The notes beneath the pieces were generated by a model. That model had not been told where the DNA came from. It did not search any database and saw only the letters and a program-made list of their open reading frames with translations. A DNA stretch of 64,000 bases, from contig NZ_CP150218.1 of assembly GCF_037969875.1 (NCBI RefSeq), positions 5,828,001 to 5,892,000 of the forward strand, read 5' to 3'. The position numbers were made by a program, and so were the translations under genes. Shown piece by piece: positions 51,960-60,970 of this stretch (position 1 is the first letter of the stretch; the number at the start of each line of letters is the position of its first letter). This DNA comes from Paenibacillus sp. FSL R7-0337 (GTDB lineage: Bacteria > Bacillota > Bacilli > Paenibacillales > Paenibacillaceae).

Positions 51960-53315
51960 ATGTCCAAGAAGATTAATTTTGACTACACCAAAGCCCTTTC
52001 CTTCTTCAGCCAGACCGAGATCGACTACTTCGCCGCTCCGGTGAAGCTGGCCCACGAACAATTGCATAACAAGAGCGGAGCCGGCTCCGATTACCTGGGC
52101 TGGATTGATCTCCCTACAGCGTATGACAAGGAAGAATTCGCCCGTATTCAGCAGGCTGCCAAGAAAATCCAGAGCGACTCCGAAGTGCTGATCGTTATTG
52201 GTATCGGCGGATCTTACCTGGGGGCACGCGCAGCTATTGAGGCGTTGTCGCATTCTTTCTACAATAACCTGTCCAAGGACAAGCGCAAGACACCGGAGGT
52301 TTATTTTGCCGGTAATAACATCAGCTCTACCTACATCACGCATCTGCTTGACCTGGTAGAAGGCAAAGACTTCTCCGTGAACGTAATCTCCAAATCCGGT
52401 ACAACTACCGAGCCTGCCATTGCTTTCCGTATCTTCCGTGCAGCACTGGAGAAGAAATACGGCAAGGAAGAAGCACGCAAACGGATCTACGCTACAACAG
52501 ACAAGGAGAAGGGCGCACTCAAGAAACTGGCTAACGAAGAAGGCTATGAGTCGTTCATTATCCCAGATGATGTAGGCGGACGTTATTCCGTACTGACACC
52601 GGTAGGCCTTCTGCCTATCGCCGTAGCGGGAATTAACATTGAAGAAATGATGCAGGGGGCCGCAGCCGCAGCCGATGAGTTCAACAATCCAGATGTGGCT
52701 ACGAACCAGAGCTATCAATATGCTGCAGTACGTAACGCGCTCTACCGCAAAGGCAAGACGACAGAAATCCTCGTGAACTACGAGCCATCCCTGCACTTTG
52801 TCTCTGAATGGTGGAAGCAGCTGTACGGCGAAAGCGAAGGCAAGGACTTCAAGGGAATCTATCCGTCCTCGGTGGACTTCTCGACGGACCTGCACTCCAT
52901 GGGCCAATTCATTCAGGAGGGTAACCGCAACATCTTCGAGACGGTTATTCAAGTGGAGAAGGTACAGCACCATGTAACGATTGAGAATGATCCGGATGAT
53001 CTGGACGGCCTTAACTTCCTGACCGGCCAGACGATGGATTTCGTTAATAAGAAGGCGTTCCAGGGAACTATGCTGGCGCATACCGACGGACAGGTGCCGA
53101 ACCTGATCGTTACGATTCCTGACCAGACGCCTTATACTTTCGGCTATCTGGTGTACTTCTTCGAGAAGGCTTGCGGGATCAGCGGATACCTGCTGGGTGT
53201 GAATCCGTTCGACCAGCCGGGTGTTGAAGCCTACAAGAAGAACATGTTCGCACTGCTGGGCAAACCAGGCTACGAGAAAGAAAAGGCTGAGCTGGAAGCC
53301 AGACTTACCGAATAG
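51960..53315 (+). CDS. pgi: Glucose-6-phosphate isomerase
   Basis: 451-residue glycolytic enzyme converting glucose 6-phosphate and fructose 6-phosphate. Signature stretches are VIGIGGSYLGARAAIEAL, ISKSGTTTEPAIAFRIFR, GGRYSVLTPVGLLPIAVAG and NPFDQPGVEAYKKNMFALLG. Length is the Bacilli norm. AGGAGGCT precedes the ATG. A TATAAT at 51900-51905 lies about 55 bases upstream, but its -35 is poor. The opposite strand has a long open frame here that is a coding shadow. Confidence 0.97.
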   Translation: MSKKINFDYTKALSFFSQTEIDYFAAPVKLAHEQLHNKSGAGSDYLGWIDLPTAYDKEEFARIQQAAKKIQSDSEVLIVIGIGGSYLGARAAIEALSHSFYNNLSKDKRKTPEVYFAGNNISSTYITHLLDLVEGKDFSVNVISKSGTTTEPAIAFRIFRAALEKKYGKEEARKRIYATTDKEKGALKKLANEEGYESFIIPDDVGGRYSVLTPVGLLPIAVAGINIEEMMQGAAAAADEFNNPDVATNQSYQYAAVRNALYRKGKTTEILVNYEPSLHFVSEWWKQLYGESEGKDFKGIYPSSVDFSTDLHSMGQFIQEGNRNIFETVIQVEKVQHHVTIENDPDDLDGLNFLTGQTMDFVNKKAFQGTMLAHTDGQVPNLIVTIPDQTPYTFGYLVYFFEKACGISGYLLGVNPFDQPGVEAYKKNMFALLGKPGYEKEKAELEARLTE

Positions 53316-53359
53316 TCCCACTCTAGCCGCAGATCATTCATAGTAAGATAAGTCATCAG

Positions 53360-53396
53360 GGAGCAGTCCATAGGTAACCACTACCAGGGCTGCTCC
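53360..53396 (+). terminator. Weak terminator-like hairpin after pgi
   Basis: GGAGCAG pairs with CTGCTCC around a loop that itself can pair GGTA with TACC. No T run. Confidence 0.4.
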
Positions 53397-53441
53397 TAAT
53401 ATATATCAAGTCATCACATGTAGAGTAAGGAATGGACAACA

Positions 53442-54074
53442 ATGCTGGAACAATACCGGACGGTGCGTACCCCCGGCTCGCTGGAGGTCGTAATCCGTAA
53501 ATCACGCTTCATCGGGCATGTTATGCCGGTGGAGAACGAGGAAGAAGCTGTGCAATTTATCGATTCGATCAAGAAGCAGCACTGGAATGCTACGCATAAC
53601 TGCTCTGCTTATATGATCGGGGAGAGGGATGAGATCCAGAGACAGTCGGATGACGGGGAACCGAGTGGAACGGCCGGGAAACCGATTTTGGAAGTAATCC
53701 GCAGCCAACAGGTGAAGAATGTCGCTATTGTAGTTACCCGTTATTTCGGAGGCATTATGCTGGGTGCAGGCGGGCTGATCCGGGCCTATACCGATGGCGC
53801 TGTACTGGCGCTTGAGGCCGGAGAGGTCATTACACGTGTGCTGAGACGGGAGGTATTCGTGGAAATCGAGTACACTTGGCTGGGCAAGGTGGAGAATGCA
53901 CTGCGGAGCCGGAATATCCAGACCGGAGAAACTTTGTTTACGGATAAAGTTACACTGCTGTGTCTTCCGCGCAATGATGAAGGTGACGCATTTATCGCAT
54001 GGATAACCGATCTTACGGAGGGGCAATCCCTCGTTACGGAAGGGCGGCGGCTTTACTACAGCGAAGGGGAATAG
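53442..54074 (+). CDS. YigZ/IMPACT family protein
   Basis: 210 residues of the UPF0029 family. N-terminal motifs are IRKSRFIGHVMPV, HNCSAYMIG, QRQSDDGEPSGTAGKPIL and VVTRYFGGIMLGAGGLIRAY, followed by the small C-terminal ferredoxin-like domain. Family members are related to the translation regulator IMPACT; the bacterial role is unclear. It is followed 3 bases later by a TetR gene, so the two are co-transcribed. Confidence 0.93.
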   Translation: MLEQYRTVRTPGSLEVVIRKSRFIGHVMPVENEEEAVQFIDSIKKQHWNATHNCSAYMIGERDEIQRQSDDGEPSGTAGKPILEVIRSQQVKNVAIVVTRYFGGIMLGAGGLIRAYTDGAVLALEAGEVITRVLRREVFVEIEYTWLGKVENALRSRNIQTGETLFTDKVTLLCLPRNDEGDAFIAWITDLTEGQSLVTEGRRLYYSEGE

Positions 54075-54077
54075 ATT

Positions 54078-54659
54078 ATGGCAAGAAGAGCAGTGGAACA
54101 GGAGTTGTCGAGAGAAAGAATTCTGGAGGCGGCGAGGCATCTTTTCATCACCAAAGGGTACCGTGCCATTTCGATGCGCAGCATTGGCCAGCACCTGGGT
54201 TACAGCCACGGCTCCCTATATTACCATTTCAAAGAGAAGGCCGAACTTTTCTACGCCATTGTCGTTGAGGATTTCAATCATGTGGCTTCACTTCTGAATC
54301 AAGCTATGACCACTCCGCCTCAAGAGGGAATGACCCGGGTAGAGCAGCTGATTATGGAGTTCATCCGGTTCGGGCTGGACCATCCGTATCAGTATGAGAT
54401 CATGTTCATGATTCGAGACGAAGAGCTGCTGGCTTATTGCCGGGCAGAACAGGGCCGGTGTTTCGAGTTATTTGCAAGCATTGTCCGCCGTCATATGAAG
54501 GAAGAGGGATATGTATCGGAGGACTGGCAGAACGTGCCGCTGACCTTATTCTTATCTGCTCACGGATTCATTTCGTATTATATTCAGGATAAAGTGTTGT
54601 TCGAAGATGTGAAGCAAGCTGCCTTGACACATGTCAAGGTATTAAGCCGCAGTTTATAA
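54078..54659 (+). CDS. TetR-family transcriptional regulator
   Basis: 193 residues. N-terminal HTH: RERILEAARHLFITKGYRA, then SMRSIGQHLGYSHGSLYYHF with the usual YYHFKEK recognition-helix end. The C-terminal ligand domain is variable and gives no hint of the effector. Regulated targets might be its own operon; none can be named. Confidence 0.93.
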   Translation: MARRAVEQELSRERILEAARHLFITKGYRAISMRSIGQHLGYSHGSLYYHFKEKAELFYAIVVEDFNHVASLLNQAMTTPPQEGMTRVEQLIMEFIRFGLDHPYQYEIMFMIRDEELLAYCRAEQGRCFELFASIVRRHMKEEGYVSEDWQNVPLTLFLSAHGFISYYIQDKVLFEDVKQAALTHVKVLSRSL

Positions 54660-54803
54660 AAAGCTGTTTTTTTTAACGGCTCGTACTTTAGAGCGTTGCA
54701 TTGGTATAACTTTGCATGGTGAAAGTGTTACAGGAACTATAAATTGTATAGAGAGCAGCTTCGCGGTTCATGCGTTGCTGCTCTTCTACAAGGGCAGGCA
54801 GTG

Positions 54804-55208
54804 CTAGCCTTCTATAATTTTGAGGTGGCACTGGCGTTGCCTTGGACCATCGAACTCGCAAAAATAGATGCCCTGCCAGCGGCCCAGCAGCACAGCCCCT
54901 TCATGAATGATAAGAGTCTGCGAAGGACCGGCCGTAATGGACTTCAGGTGGGAAGCCGTATTGCCCTCAGCATGGCGGTATTTGGGATGCTCCCAAGGAT
55001 AGACCTCATCCAGACGCATCAACACATCACGCTTCACATCAGGATCGGCGTTCTCGTTAATCGCAATCCCTGCGGTGGTGTGCGGGCAATAGACAATTAG
55101 CAGTCCGTTAAGTACTCCGCTATTCTTCACATAAGCTTGAACCTCACGGGTAATATCCCGCATTTCATCCCGTTTGCTGGTGGTGATCTCCATAGTATGC
55201 AGCATCAT
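54804..55208 (-). CDS. yjbQ: YjbQ/UPF0047 family protein
   Basis: 134 residues. Family stretches are YCPHTTAGIAINENADPDVK, HLKSITAGPSQTLIIHEG and LLGRWQGIYFCEFDGPR with conserved His and Glu residues. Members can show weak thiamine phosphate synthase activity, but the physiological role is unsettled. GAGAGGGGC precedes the ATG. Divergent from the sulfate importer. Confidence 0.92.
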   Translation of the reverse strand: MMLHTMEITTSKRDEMRDITREVQAYVKNSGVLNGLLIVYCPHTTAGIAINENADPDVKRDVLMRLDEVYPWEHPKYRHAEGNTASHLKSITAGPSQTLIIHEGAVLLGRWQGIYFCEFDGPRQRQCHLKIIEG

Positions 55209-55277
55209 GAACAGCCCCTCTCTGATTTGGATGCAACAAGTGCTACTTATACTTTAACCCAAAAACTAACAAAGTAA

Positions 55278-55344
55278 TTGACGGCGGCAAGCGGTATTTG
55301 GTAAAGTAGGAATAACTTTAAACCAAGTATATTAATAGGAATAA
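55278..55344 (+). promoter_or_regulatory. Candidate control region of the sulfate importer
   Basis: A possible promoter TTGACG (55278-55283), 18-base spacer, TAAAGT (55302-55307). The 9-mer TAGGAATAA occurs at 55307-55315 and again at 55336-55344. Such repeats may bind a sulfur regulator of the CymR type; the match is not certain. No SAM riboswitch was recognised. Confidence 0.35.
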
Positions 55345-55399
55345 TCAAACCTTAAAGTCGAGTATACCGACCGGTTATCCGGAGGTGGGAGGGTGACCA

Positions 55400-56215
55400 T
55401 TGAATTCGCTGATCAGGCACAAGGGCTGGACCTGGGGATTTAGATCAACGGTTGTACTTTATTTTGTCATACTGATTGTGCTGCCGATCCTCGGGGTCTA
55501 TTACAATTCATTCTCATCCGGGCTAGGAAGCTTCACTGAAAGTGTGAGCGATCCGATTGCCTGGAAGTCGGTCCTGTTAACACTCAAGCTGGCGGTCATT
55601 GCGGCGCTTACGAATGTGCTGCTGGGTACGATGATCGCCTGGGTCCTTATCCGTTATAAGTTCCGGGGCAGGGCGCTGCTGAACAGCCTTGTCGATCTCC
55701 CGTTTGCCCTGCCAACTGCGGTTGGCGGACTGATGATTCTGCTGCTGCTGGGTCCGGGAAGCCTGATCGGAGGCCTTGCGGAATCCCTGGGCTTCACGAT
55801 TGTTTTTCACCAGCCTGCGATTGTGATTGCGATGGTCTTCGTCACATTCCCCTTCGTCATCCGGGCGGTGCAGCCGCTACTGGAGGAGCTGGATGCTTCG
55901 GAAGAAGAGGCAGCCTATACGATGGGAGCGAAGCCGAGCCGGGTCTTCCTCCAGGTCATTCTTCCGTCTATGGCACCTGGCATGATCGGCGGCGGGATGC
56001 TGGCCTTTTCGCGGGCGCTCGCTGAATTCGGTGCGGTAGTTCTCGTGGCAGGCAATATTCCGGGGCGCACGCTGGTGTCTTCCGTATTTATTTTCGGAGA
56101 GGTCGAAAGTGATAATCCGGCGGGAGCCGCAGCGGTGTCGATCATTCTGCTGACCTTATCCTTCCTGATTCTCTGGCTGATCAGCCTCATGCAGATGCGG
56201 GGGAGAAGATCATGA
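55400..56215 (+). CDS. cysT: Sulfate ABC transporter permease CysT
   Basis: 271-residue channel subunit with about six membrane segments. Family marks are DLPFALPTAVGGLMILLLLG, and the ATPase-docking loop EEEAAYTMGAKPSRVFLQVI followed by ALAEFGAVVLVAGN. TTG start with GGAGGGTGA upstream. First gene of the cysT-cysW-cysA-sbp operon for uptake of sulfate or thiosulfate; overlaps cysW by 4 bases. Confidence 0.93.
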   Translation: MNSLIRHKGWTWGFRSTVVLYFVILIVLPILGVYYNSFSSGLGSFTESVSDPIAWKSVLLTLKLAVIAALTNVLLGTMIAWVLIRYKFRGRALLNSLVDLPFALPTAVGGLMILLLLGPGSLIGGLAESLGFTIVFHQPAIVIAMVFVTFPFVIRAVQPLLEELDASEEEAAYTMGAKPSRVFLQVILPSMAPGMIGGGMLAFSRALAEFGAVVLVAGNIPGRTLVSSVFIFGEVESDNPAGAAAVSIILLTLSFLILWLISLMQMRGRRS

Positions 56216-57009
56216 GAAGATTGTGGATTGGACTGACCTATCTCGTGTTCTTCATCCTGATCGCAGCTCCGCTTGGCAGGATGACAATGGGGGCCTTCAG
56301 CGAAGGCTGGAGCGGATTCTGGAACGCCCTGACCCGGCCCGAGGCGCTGCATGCGCTGCTGATGACGGGATACGTTGTGGTGGTTGTGACGCTGCTGAAT
56401 ACGCTGTTTGGCATCATGACGGCCCTATATCTGGTACGGGCGAACTGGCTGGGGCGGCGTCTCAAAAGCCTGCTGAACAGCATCGTGGATCTGCCTTATG
56501 CGGTATCGCCGGTTATCGGCGGGCTGATGATCGTTCTGCTGCTCGGGCCGGATAGTGCGCTGGGCGCATTGTTTGAGCAAATCGGAGTGAAGATTGTGTA
56601 CGCTTTTCCGGGAATGGTGATTGCTACCCTGTTCGTGACGTTCCCGCTAATGGTGCGTGAGGTGATGCCGGTGCTGCAAGAGATCGGGTCCCAGCAGGAA
56701 GAGGCCGCGTCCACACTCGGCGCATATGGCTGGACGACCTTCTGGAAGGTAACCTGGCCTTCTATCCGCTGGGCGGTCATCTATGGAGTGATTCTTACGG
56801 TGGCCCGCTCGTTGGGTGAGTTCGGTGCGGTGCTCGTTGTCTCAGGCAATATTATGAACCGGACCCAGACGGCCACCACACTGGTCTATCAGGATGTCGA
56901 GAATTTCAATGTTACGGCTGCGGGCGGGATAGCACTGGTGCTGGCCGCATTCTCCGCAGGACTGCTGCTGCTTATGGAATGGAGCAAGAGAAGAAAGGGA
57001 GGGCACTAA
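56212..57009 (+). CDS. cysW: Sulfate ABC transporter permease CysW
   Basis: 265-residue second channel subunit, related to CysT. It shows DLPYAVSPVIGGLMIVLLLG, the loop QEEAASTLGAYGWTTFWKVT and SLGEFGAVLVVSGNIMNRTQ. Starts inside the cysT stop (ATGA), so production of the two permeases is matched. Confidence 0.94.
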   Translation: MRRLWIGLTYLVFFILIAAPLGRMTMGAFSEGWSGFWNALTRPEALHALLMTGYVVVVVTLLNTLFGIMTALYLVRANWLGRRLKSLLNSIVDLPYAVSPVIGGLMIVLLLGPDSALGALFEQIGVKIVYAFPGMVIATLFVTFPLMVREVMPVLQEIGSQQEEAASTLGAYGWTTFWKVTWPSIRWAVIYGVILTVARSLGEFGAVLVVSGNIMNRTQTATTLVYQDVENFNVTAAGGIALVLAAFSAGLLLLMEWSKRRKGGH

Positions 57010-57011
57010 TT

Positions 57012-58076
57012 ATGCATGTAGAGGTCCGGGGACTCGATAAGCATTTTGGCGATTTTCATGCGGTGAAGGATGTCCATTTCGGCATTACCAAAGGCCATCT
57101 GATCGGGCTGCTCGGCCCAAGCGGCGGCGGCAAAACCTCGATCCTGCGGATGCTGGCGGGCCTTGAGACGCCGGACAGCGGCGAGATTATTTTTCACGGC
57201 CGGGCGGTGAACCATCTTCCGCCGCAGGAGCGTGAGATCGGCTTTGTCTTCCAGAACTATGCGCTGTTCAAGCATATGACGGTGTTCGAGAATATCGCCT
57301 TCGGTCTGAAAGTCAAAAAAGCCAGCAAGTCTGTCATCCGTGACCGCGTCACCGAGCTGGTGGAGCTTACCGGACTGAAGGGCTTCGAGAACCGGTATCC
57401 GCATCAGCTGTCCGGGGGGCAGCGCCAGCGGGTGGCTTTTGCCCGGGCGCTGGCCCCTGAGCCGCAGCTGCTGCTGCTGGATGAGCCGTTCGCCGCGATT
57501 GATGCGAAGATCCGTCAGGAGCTGCGTTCCTGGCTGCGGGAGCTGATCGAACGTGTCGGGATCACCTCGATCTTCGTCACCCACGACCAGGATGAGGCGA
57601 TTGAAGTAGCGGATGAGATTATGATCATTAACCAGGGGCGGCTGGAGCAGAAGGGTACGCCTTGGGATATCTATAAAGAGCCGAAGACACCGTTCGTGGC
57701 CACCTTCATCGGGGAATCCACGCTGATCGGGAGCGCTTCCGAGCTGAAGGGCTTCGAGGGCGCAGGCGACGGCAAGCCGACCAAGGCGCTGATCCGTCCC
57801 GAGTACATTGAGGTAGGCTACCTGCATGAATTCAGAATGGCTTCGGCCACGGAGCAGGGTACGGTCAAGCATTTGCATTTTCGCGGAAGTGAATGGCTCG
57901 TGGAGGTTGAGGTAAAAGGACATAAGCTGGTCACCTACCGCTCCCTGGAGAAAGAAACGCTCACTCCGGGCCAGGAGATATCCGTGCTGGTACACCGCGC
58001 TTACCTGTTCAATGAGGAGCGGAGCTGGATTCAGGAGAATGGGCTTAAGAAAGATCCGATGCCTGTATTTATCTAA
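57012..58076 (+). CDS. cysA: Sulfate ABC transporter ATPase CysA
   Basis: 354 residues. Walker A GPSGGGKTS, Q-loop FVFQNYALFKHMTV, signature LSGGQRQRVAFARAL, Walker B LLLLDEPFAAID and switch THDQDEAIEVAD are intact, followed by a TOBE-like C-terminal domain. The frame reaches back into cysW, but ATG 57012 after GGGAGGG is the natural start. Energises import by CysT and CysW. Confidence 0.94.
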   Translation: MHVEVRGLDKHFGDFHAVKDVHFGITKGHLIGLLGPSGGGKTSILRMLAGLETPDSGEIIFHGRAVNHLPPQEREIGFVFQNYALFKHMTVFENIAFGLKVKKASKSVIRDRVTELVELTGLKGFENRYPHQLSGGQRQRVAFARALAPEPQLLLLDEPFAAIDAKIRQELRSWLRELIERVGITSIFVTHDQDEAIEVADEIMIINQGRLEQKGTPWDIYKEPKTPFVATFIGESTLIGSASELKGFEGAGDGKPTKALIRPEYIEVGYLHEFRMASATEQGTVKHLHFRGSEWLVEVEVKGHKLVTYRSLEKETLTPGQEISVLVHRAYLFNEERSWIQENGLKKDPMPVFI

Positions 58077-58106
58077 AAAATAAATGATGTGGGATGTGTC
58101 GCCGGT

Positions 58107-59180
58107 ATGAGGCTTATCAGAAGGAGCAGACAACTGCACGGATGGCTGACGGTCTTACTGCTGGCGGTGTTCACCCTGACCGTTGCCGGCTGCGGGAATG
58201 AGCAGCAGGCTGCAGGAGAGGCAGGTGCACCGCCGCAGGGAGATCTAACGCTTGTGGTGGGTGCCTATAGCGTGGTGAAGGATGCCATGGGCGAGATTCT
58301 TCCCAGGTTCGCTGAGAAGTGGAAGGCGGATACCGGTCAATCGATCGTATTCCAGCAGTCCTATGAGGCTTCCGGAACCCAGGCGAGGGCGATTGCCGGC
58401 GGCTTCGAGGCGGATGTCACGCTGCTTGCCATGGAAGGCGATGTCGGGAAGCTGGTCAAGGCGGGTCTGGTGGAGAAGGACTGGAAGAAGCGAGGCGGCG
58501 AGGCGGGCATGGTGACGCGGTCGGTTGTGGCCCTGGGAACGCGGGAGGGCAATCCGAAGGGGATTCATGATTTTGCCGATCTGGCGAAGCCGGGGGTGAA
58601 GGTACTCTACCCTAATCCGAAGACCTCCGGCGGTGCCCAGTGGGACATCAACGCGATCTACGGGGCCGGCCTGAAGCGTTCTGAGGAGCAGGAGGGGGCG
58701 AAGGACCCTGCGGCTGCCAAGGCCTTCCTGGAGAGTATACACAGGAACGTCGAATCTCTGGATAAAAGCGGGCGGGCGTCGATGGCTGCCTTCGAGTACG
58801 GGGTGGGCGATGTGATCGTCACTTATGAGAATGAGCTGCTGGCGCGGATTGCCGAGGGTGTGAAGTATGAGGTGGTCATCCCTAAGAATACGATTCTGAT
58901 CGAGAATCCTGCGGCTGTGGTGGATAAATACGCGGATAAGCATGGTACCCATGCGGCCGCAGATGCGCTTGTAGATTATCTGACGACGCCGCAGGCGCAG
59001 GAGATATTTGCCAAGTTCGGCTTTCGTCCCGTGAACCAGCAGGTCTATGCGGCTCATGAGAGCCAATATCCGGTTCCTGCCGGACTGTTCGACATCAGCT
59101 ATCTTGGCGGCTGGGAGGAAGTACGCACGTCGCTATACTCCAAGCGGGGCATATGGTATCAGGTGCTGGCCGGGATCTAG
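58107..59180 (+). CDS. sbp: Sulfate-binding lipoprotein
   Basis: 357 residues. A lipoprotein signal ends in TVAGC (Cys29). The mature protein starts with DLTLVVGAYSVVKDAMGEIL and carries the sulfate-binding family blocks QQSYEASGTQARAIAGGFEA, ADVTLLAMEGD, PKTSGGAQWDINAIYG and YENELLARI. Extracellular receptor for the CysTWA channel. An in-frame GTG at 58089 precedes the ATG; the ribosome site is weak for both. Here the receptor gene is last in the operon. Confidence 0.9.
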   Translation: MRLIRRSRQLHGWLTVLLLAVFTLTVAGCGNEQQAAGEAGAPPQGDLTLVVGAYSVVKDAMGEILPRFAEKWKADTGQSIVFQQSYEASGTQARAIAGGFEADVTLLAMEGDVGKLVKAGLVEKDWKKRGGEAGMVTRSVVALGTREGNPKGIHDFADLAKPGVKVLYPNPKTSGGAQWDINAIYGAGLKRSEEQEGAKDPAAAKAFLESIHRNVESLDKSGRASMAAFEYGVGDVIVTYENELLARIAEGVKYEVVIPKNTILIENPAAVVDKYADKHGTHAAADALVDYLTTPQAQEIFAKFGFRPVNQQVYAAHESQYPVPAGLFDISYLGGWEEVRTSLYSKRGIWYQVLAGI

Positions 59181-59358
59181 GCAGTTAAAGGCAGGTTCTG
59201 AGTTGAGGTGCGTATGAGGAAGAGAGCTGTTCTATGGCCGGATGAGGCCGAAGGACGGCTCTTTGCCGTTCTTGCAGGCCGGTGTGCAAAGGAGTGGCTC
59301 CTGTTCTATAATGAACTGACGGATATTTGAGAAAAAGGACGATGAGGTGGGCAGGCAA

Positions 59359-60141
59359 ATGGATACATTAGTGTTCCTCGGAACAGGGGATGCCATGGGC
59401 GTACCCCGGGTCTACTGTGATTGTGAGACCTGCACGGAAGCGAGAACCACCGGGCGCAACAACCGCCTGCGTTCTTCTGTGCTTATAGATAACGGCAGCG
59501 GCTTCCTGGCGATCGACTGCGGACCGGACTGGCGGCGGCAGATGGAGCTGCAGGGGCACCGTACCATGAAGCGTCTGCTCGTGACACATGCGCATTTCGA
59601 TCATATCGGCGGGCTTCCGGAATGGGCGGACAGCTGCCGCTGGATGGGCTTCCGGGGAGAGCTGTATGCTCCGGCAGAGGTTATTCCTGTCATTCAGCGG
59701 CAATACCCGTGGCTCACCGGGCATATCGATATGATTCCTTGCGATGACGGCATCACACTGGACGGCTGGCAGATTTCGACGTGGCGGGTCAACCATGGCA
59801 AGAATGGTTATTCCTACGCCTACAGACTGGAGAAGGAGGAGTATGTCTGGGTGTACTGCCCGGACTCGATCTCCCTGAGTATGGAGGAAACCCGGCGTAT
59901 GCATGGAGCGGACCTGCTGGTGCTGGGAACCAGCTTTTATTACGAGGCAGCTGAATTGTCCACCCGCTCTGTGTATGATATGACCGAAGCCGCCGACCTG
60001 CTGGAGACCGTTCAGCCGCGCCGTGCGGTCTACACACATATGTCGCATGACATCAATCTGGAGAAGGATTATATTCTGCCGGAGAAGGTTACGCTTGCCG
60101 TTACGGGAATGAGGCTTCCGCTGTGCCGGGAGGAGATCTGA
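59359..60141 (+). CDS. MBL-fold hydrolase, PhnP-like
   Basis: 260 residues. Metal-binding motif HAHFDH (His77, His79, Asp81, His82), plus a Cys-rich N-terminal segment YCDCETC as in PhnP-type phosphodiesterases and LGTGDAMGVPR as in the RNase Z-like branch. Later motifs include YCPDSI and THMSHDI. Likely a phosphodiesterase acting on a small cyclic or nucleotide substrate. ATG 59359 follows GAGGTGGG at a spacing of 8; GTG 59347 overlaps that site. Confidence 0.88.
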   Translation: MDTLVFLGTGDAMGVPRVYCDCETCTEARTTGRNNRLRSSVLIDNGSGFLAIDCGPDWRRQMELQGHRTMKRLLVTHAHFDHIGGLPEWADSCRWMGFRGELYAPAEVIPVIQRQYPWLTGHIDMIPCDDGITLDGWQISTWRVNHGKNGYSYAYRLEKEEYVWVYCPDSISLSMEETRRMHGADLLVLGTSFYYEAAELSTRSVYDMTEAADLLETVQPRRAVYTHMSHDINLEKDYILPEKVTLAVTGMRLPLCREEI

Positions 60142-60230
60142 GCAGCATAGCAGTGCGGGACTTGTGTGTGTCACTTAGGATGTGTGCAATTTGATGCAGT
60201 GAGTTGGATTGCCGAGAGGAGCTGGTTGTG

Positions 60231-60578
60231 ATGATCAAAGGTTTCGGAGGTATCTTCTGGAGGACCGGAAATCTTGAAGCGGTGAAGAAATGGTACAGTG
60301 AGGCGCTGAAGCTTGAAATCGACAGTTGGAACGGGACTGTAATCAGACCCGGGTCAGGCAATGAGACGATCTTGTCCTTCTTCACTGAGCATGACTCTTA
60401 TTTCCCGGCAGAGCAACAGGTAATGTTGAATTTCCAGGTCCATGATCTGGACGAGGTTATCAAGCATCTGGAACAGATAGGCGTACCGCTTGCCAAGAAC
60501 AAAGAGAGCAGCGAATTCGGACAATTTGTTTGGATTACAGACCCTGACGGGCGGCTGGTTGAGCTTTGGGAGAAATAA
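60231..60578 (+). CDS. Glyoxalase/VOC-fold protein
   Basis: 115 residues of the vicinal oxygen chelate fold (FWRTGNLEAVKKWYSEALKL, then NFQVHDLDEVIKHLEQIGVP and WITDPDGRLVELWEK). The terminal Glu of VELW and an early residue would bind a metal in the enzymes; activity is not predictable. GAGAGGAG precedes ATG 60231. Confidence 0.88.
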   Translation: MIKGFGGIFWRTGNLEAVKKWYSEALKLEIDSWNGTVIRPGSGNETILSFFTEHDSYFPAEQQVMLNFQVHDLDEVIKHLEQIGVPLAKNKESSEFGQFVWITDPDGRLVELWEK

Positions 60579-60658
60579 AGCCGGTCCATCACCACGACAG
60601 AAGTTTATAATCCGTGTCAGCCGACTATTCACGCACAGTCATATCGATTTAAATTACG

Positions 60659-60709
60659 CTCCCCATAAAGCAGACAGGTTTGATTACTGCTGCTGTATGG
60701 GGAGTTTTT
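60659..60709 (+). terminator. Terminator after the glyoxalase gene
   Basis: CTCCCCATA (60659-60667) with TATGGGGAG (60696-60704), inner AGCAG/CTGCT pairing and five T. The remaining gap to 60970 holds AT-rich sequence with a possible -10 (TATACT near 60889) for the ABC gene and no gene that I recognise. Confidence 0.8.
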
Positions 60710-60970
60710 ACTATGCTTTTCATCCCCAAGACCGACAAGGGAATCCGTCTGCCGTCGCTGGGCCCCTTGCCTGGGGTCTAGTAAACTATAGGCATCGGAG
60801 CCGCAGAGAGTGGGCCCACTACGAGTCCGCTTTCCAGTTTTATGTATATGATGCGTATATTTCTTTATTTTCAAAAAGGGAAGGAGGGACTATACTATAA
60901 CGATGTGCCAGGGGTTAGGAAGAAACTGTTAGTGCCGTAGGGGCTGGAATTTTAAAGAGGAGATGAGGTT

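Noticed and set aside
51954..53321. A 455-codon open frame on the minus strand across pgi
   Set aside because: It mirrors a highly conserved enzyme gene almost base for base in extent. The protein is rich in Leu, Val, Cys and His with no family features, so it is a shadow caused by codon bias.
55209..55399. SAM riboswitch ahead of the sulfate importer
   Set aside because: The conserved stem-core sequences of an S-box leader are not visible, and the AT-rich spacer has no stable stem followed by a T run.
57006..58139. A 377-codon minus-strand frame across cysA
   Set aside because: Antisense to an intact ATPase with all motifs. No ribosome site and no recognisable domain.
60490..60900. Possible small genes on either strand between the glyoxalase and the ABC exporter
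   Set aside because: The plus-strand frame runs through the end of the glyoxalase gene and a clear terminator, and the minus-strand frame (60629-60874) covers the same hairpin. Neither has a ribosome site or a recognisable product.
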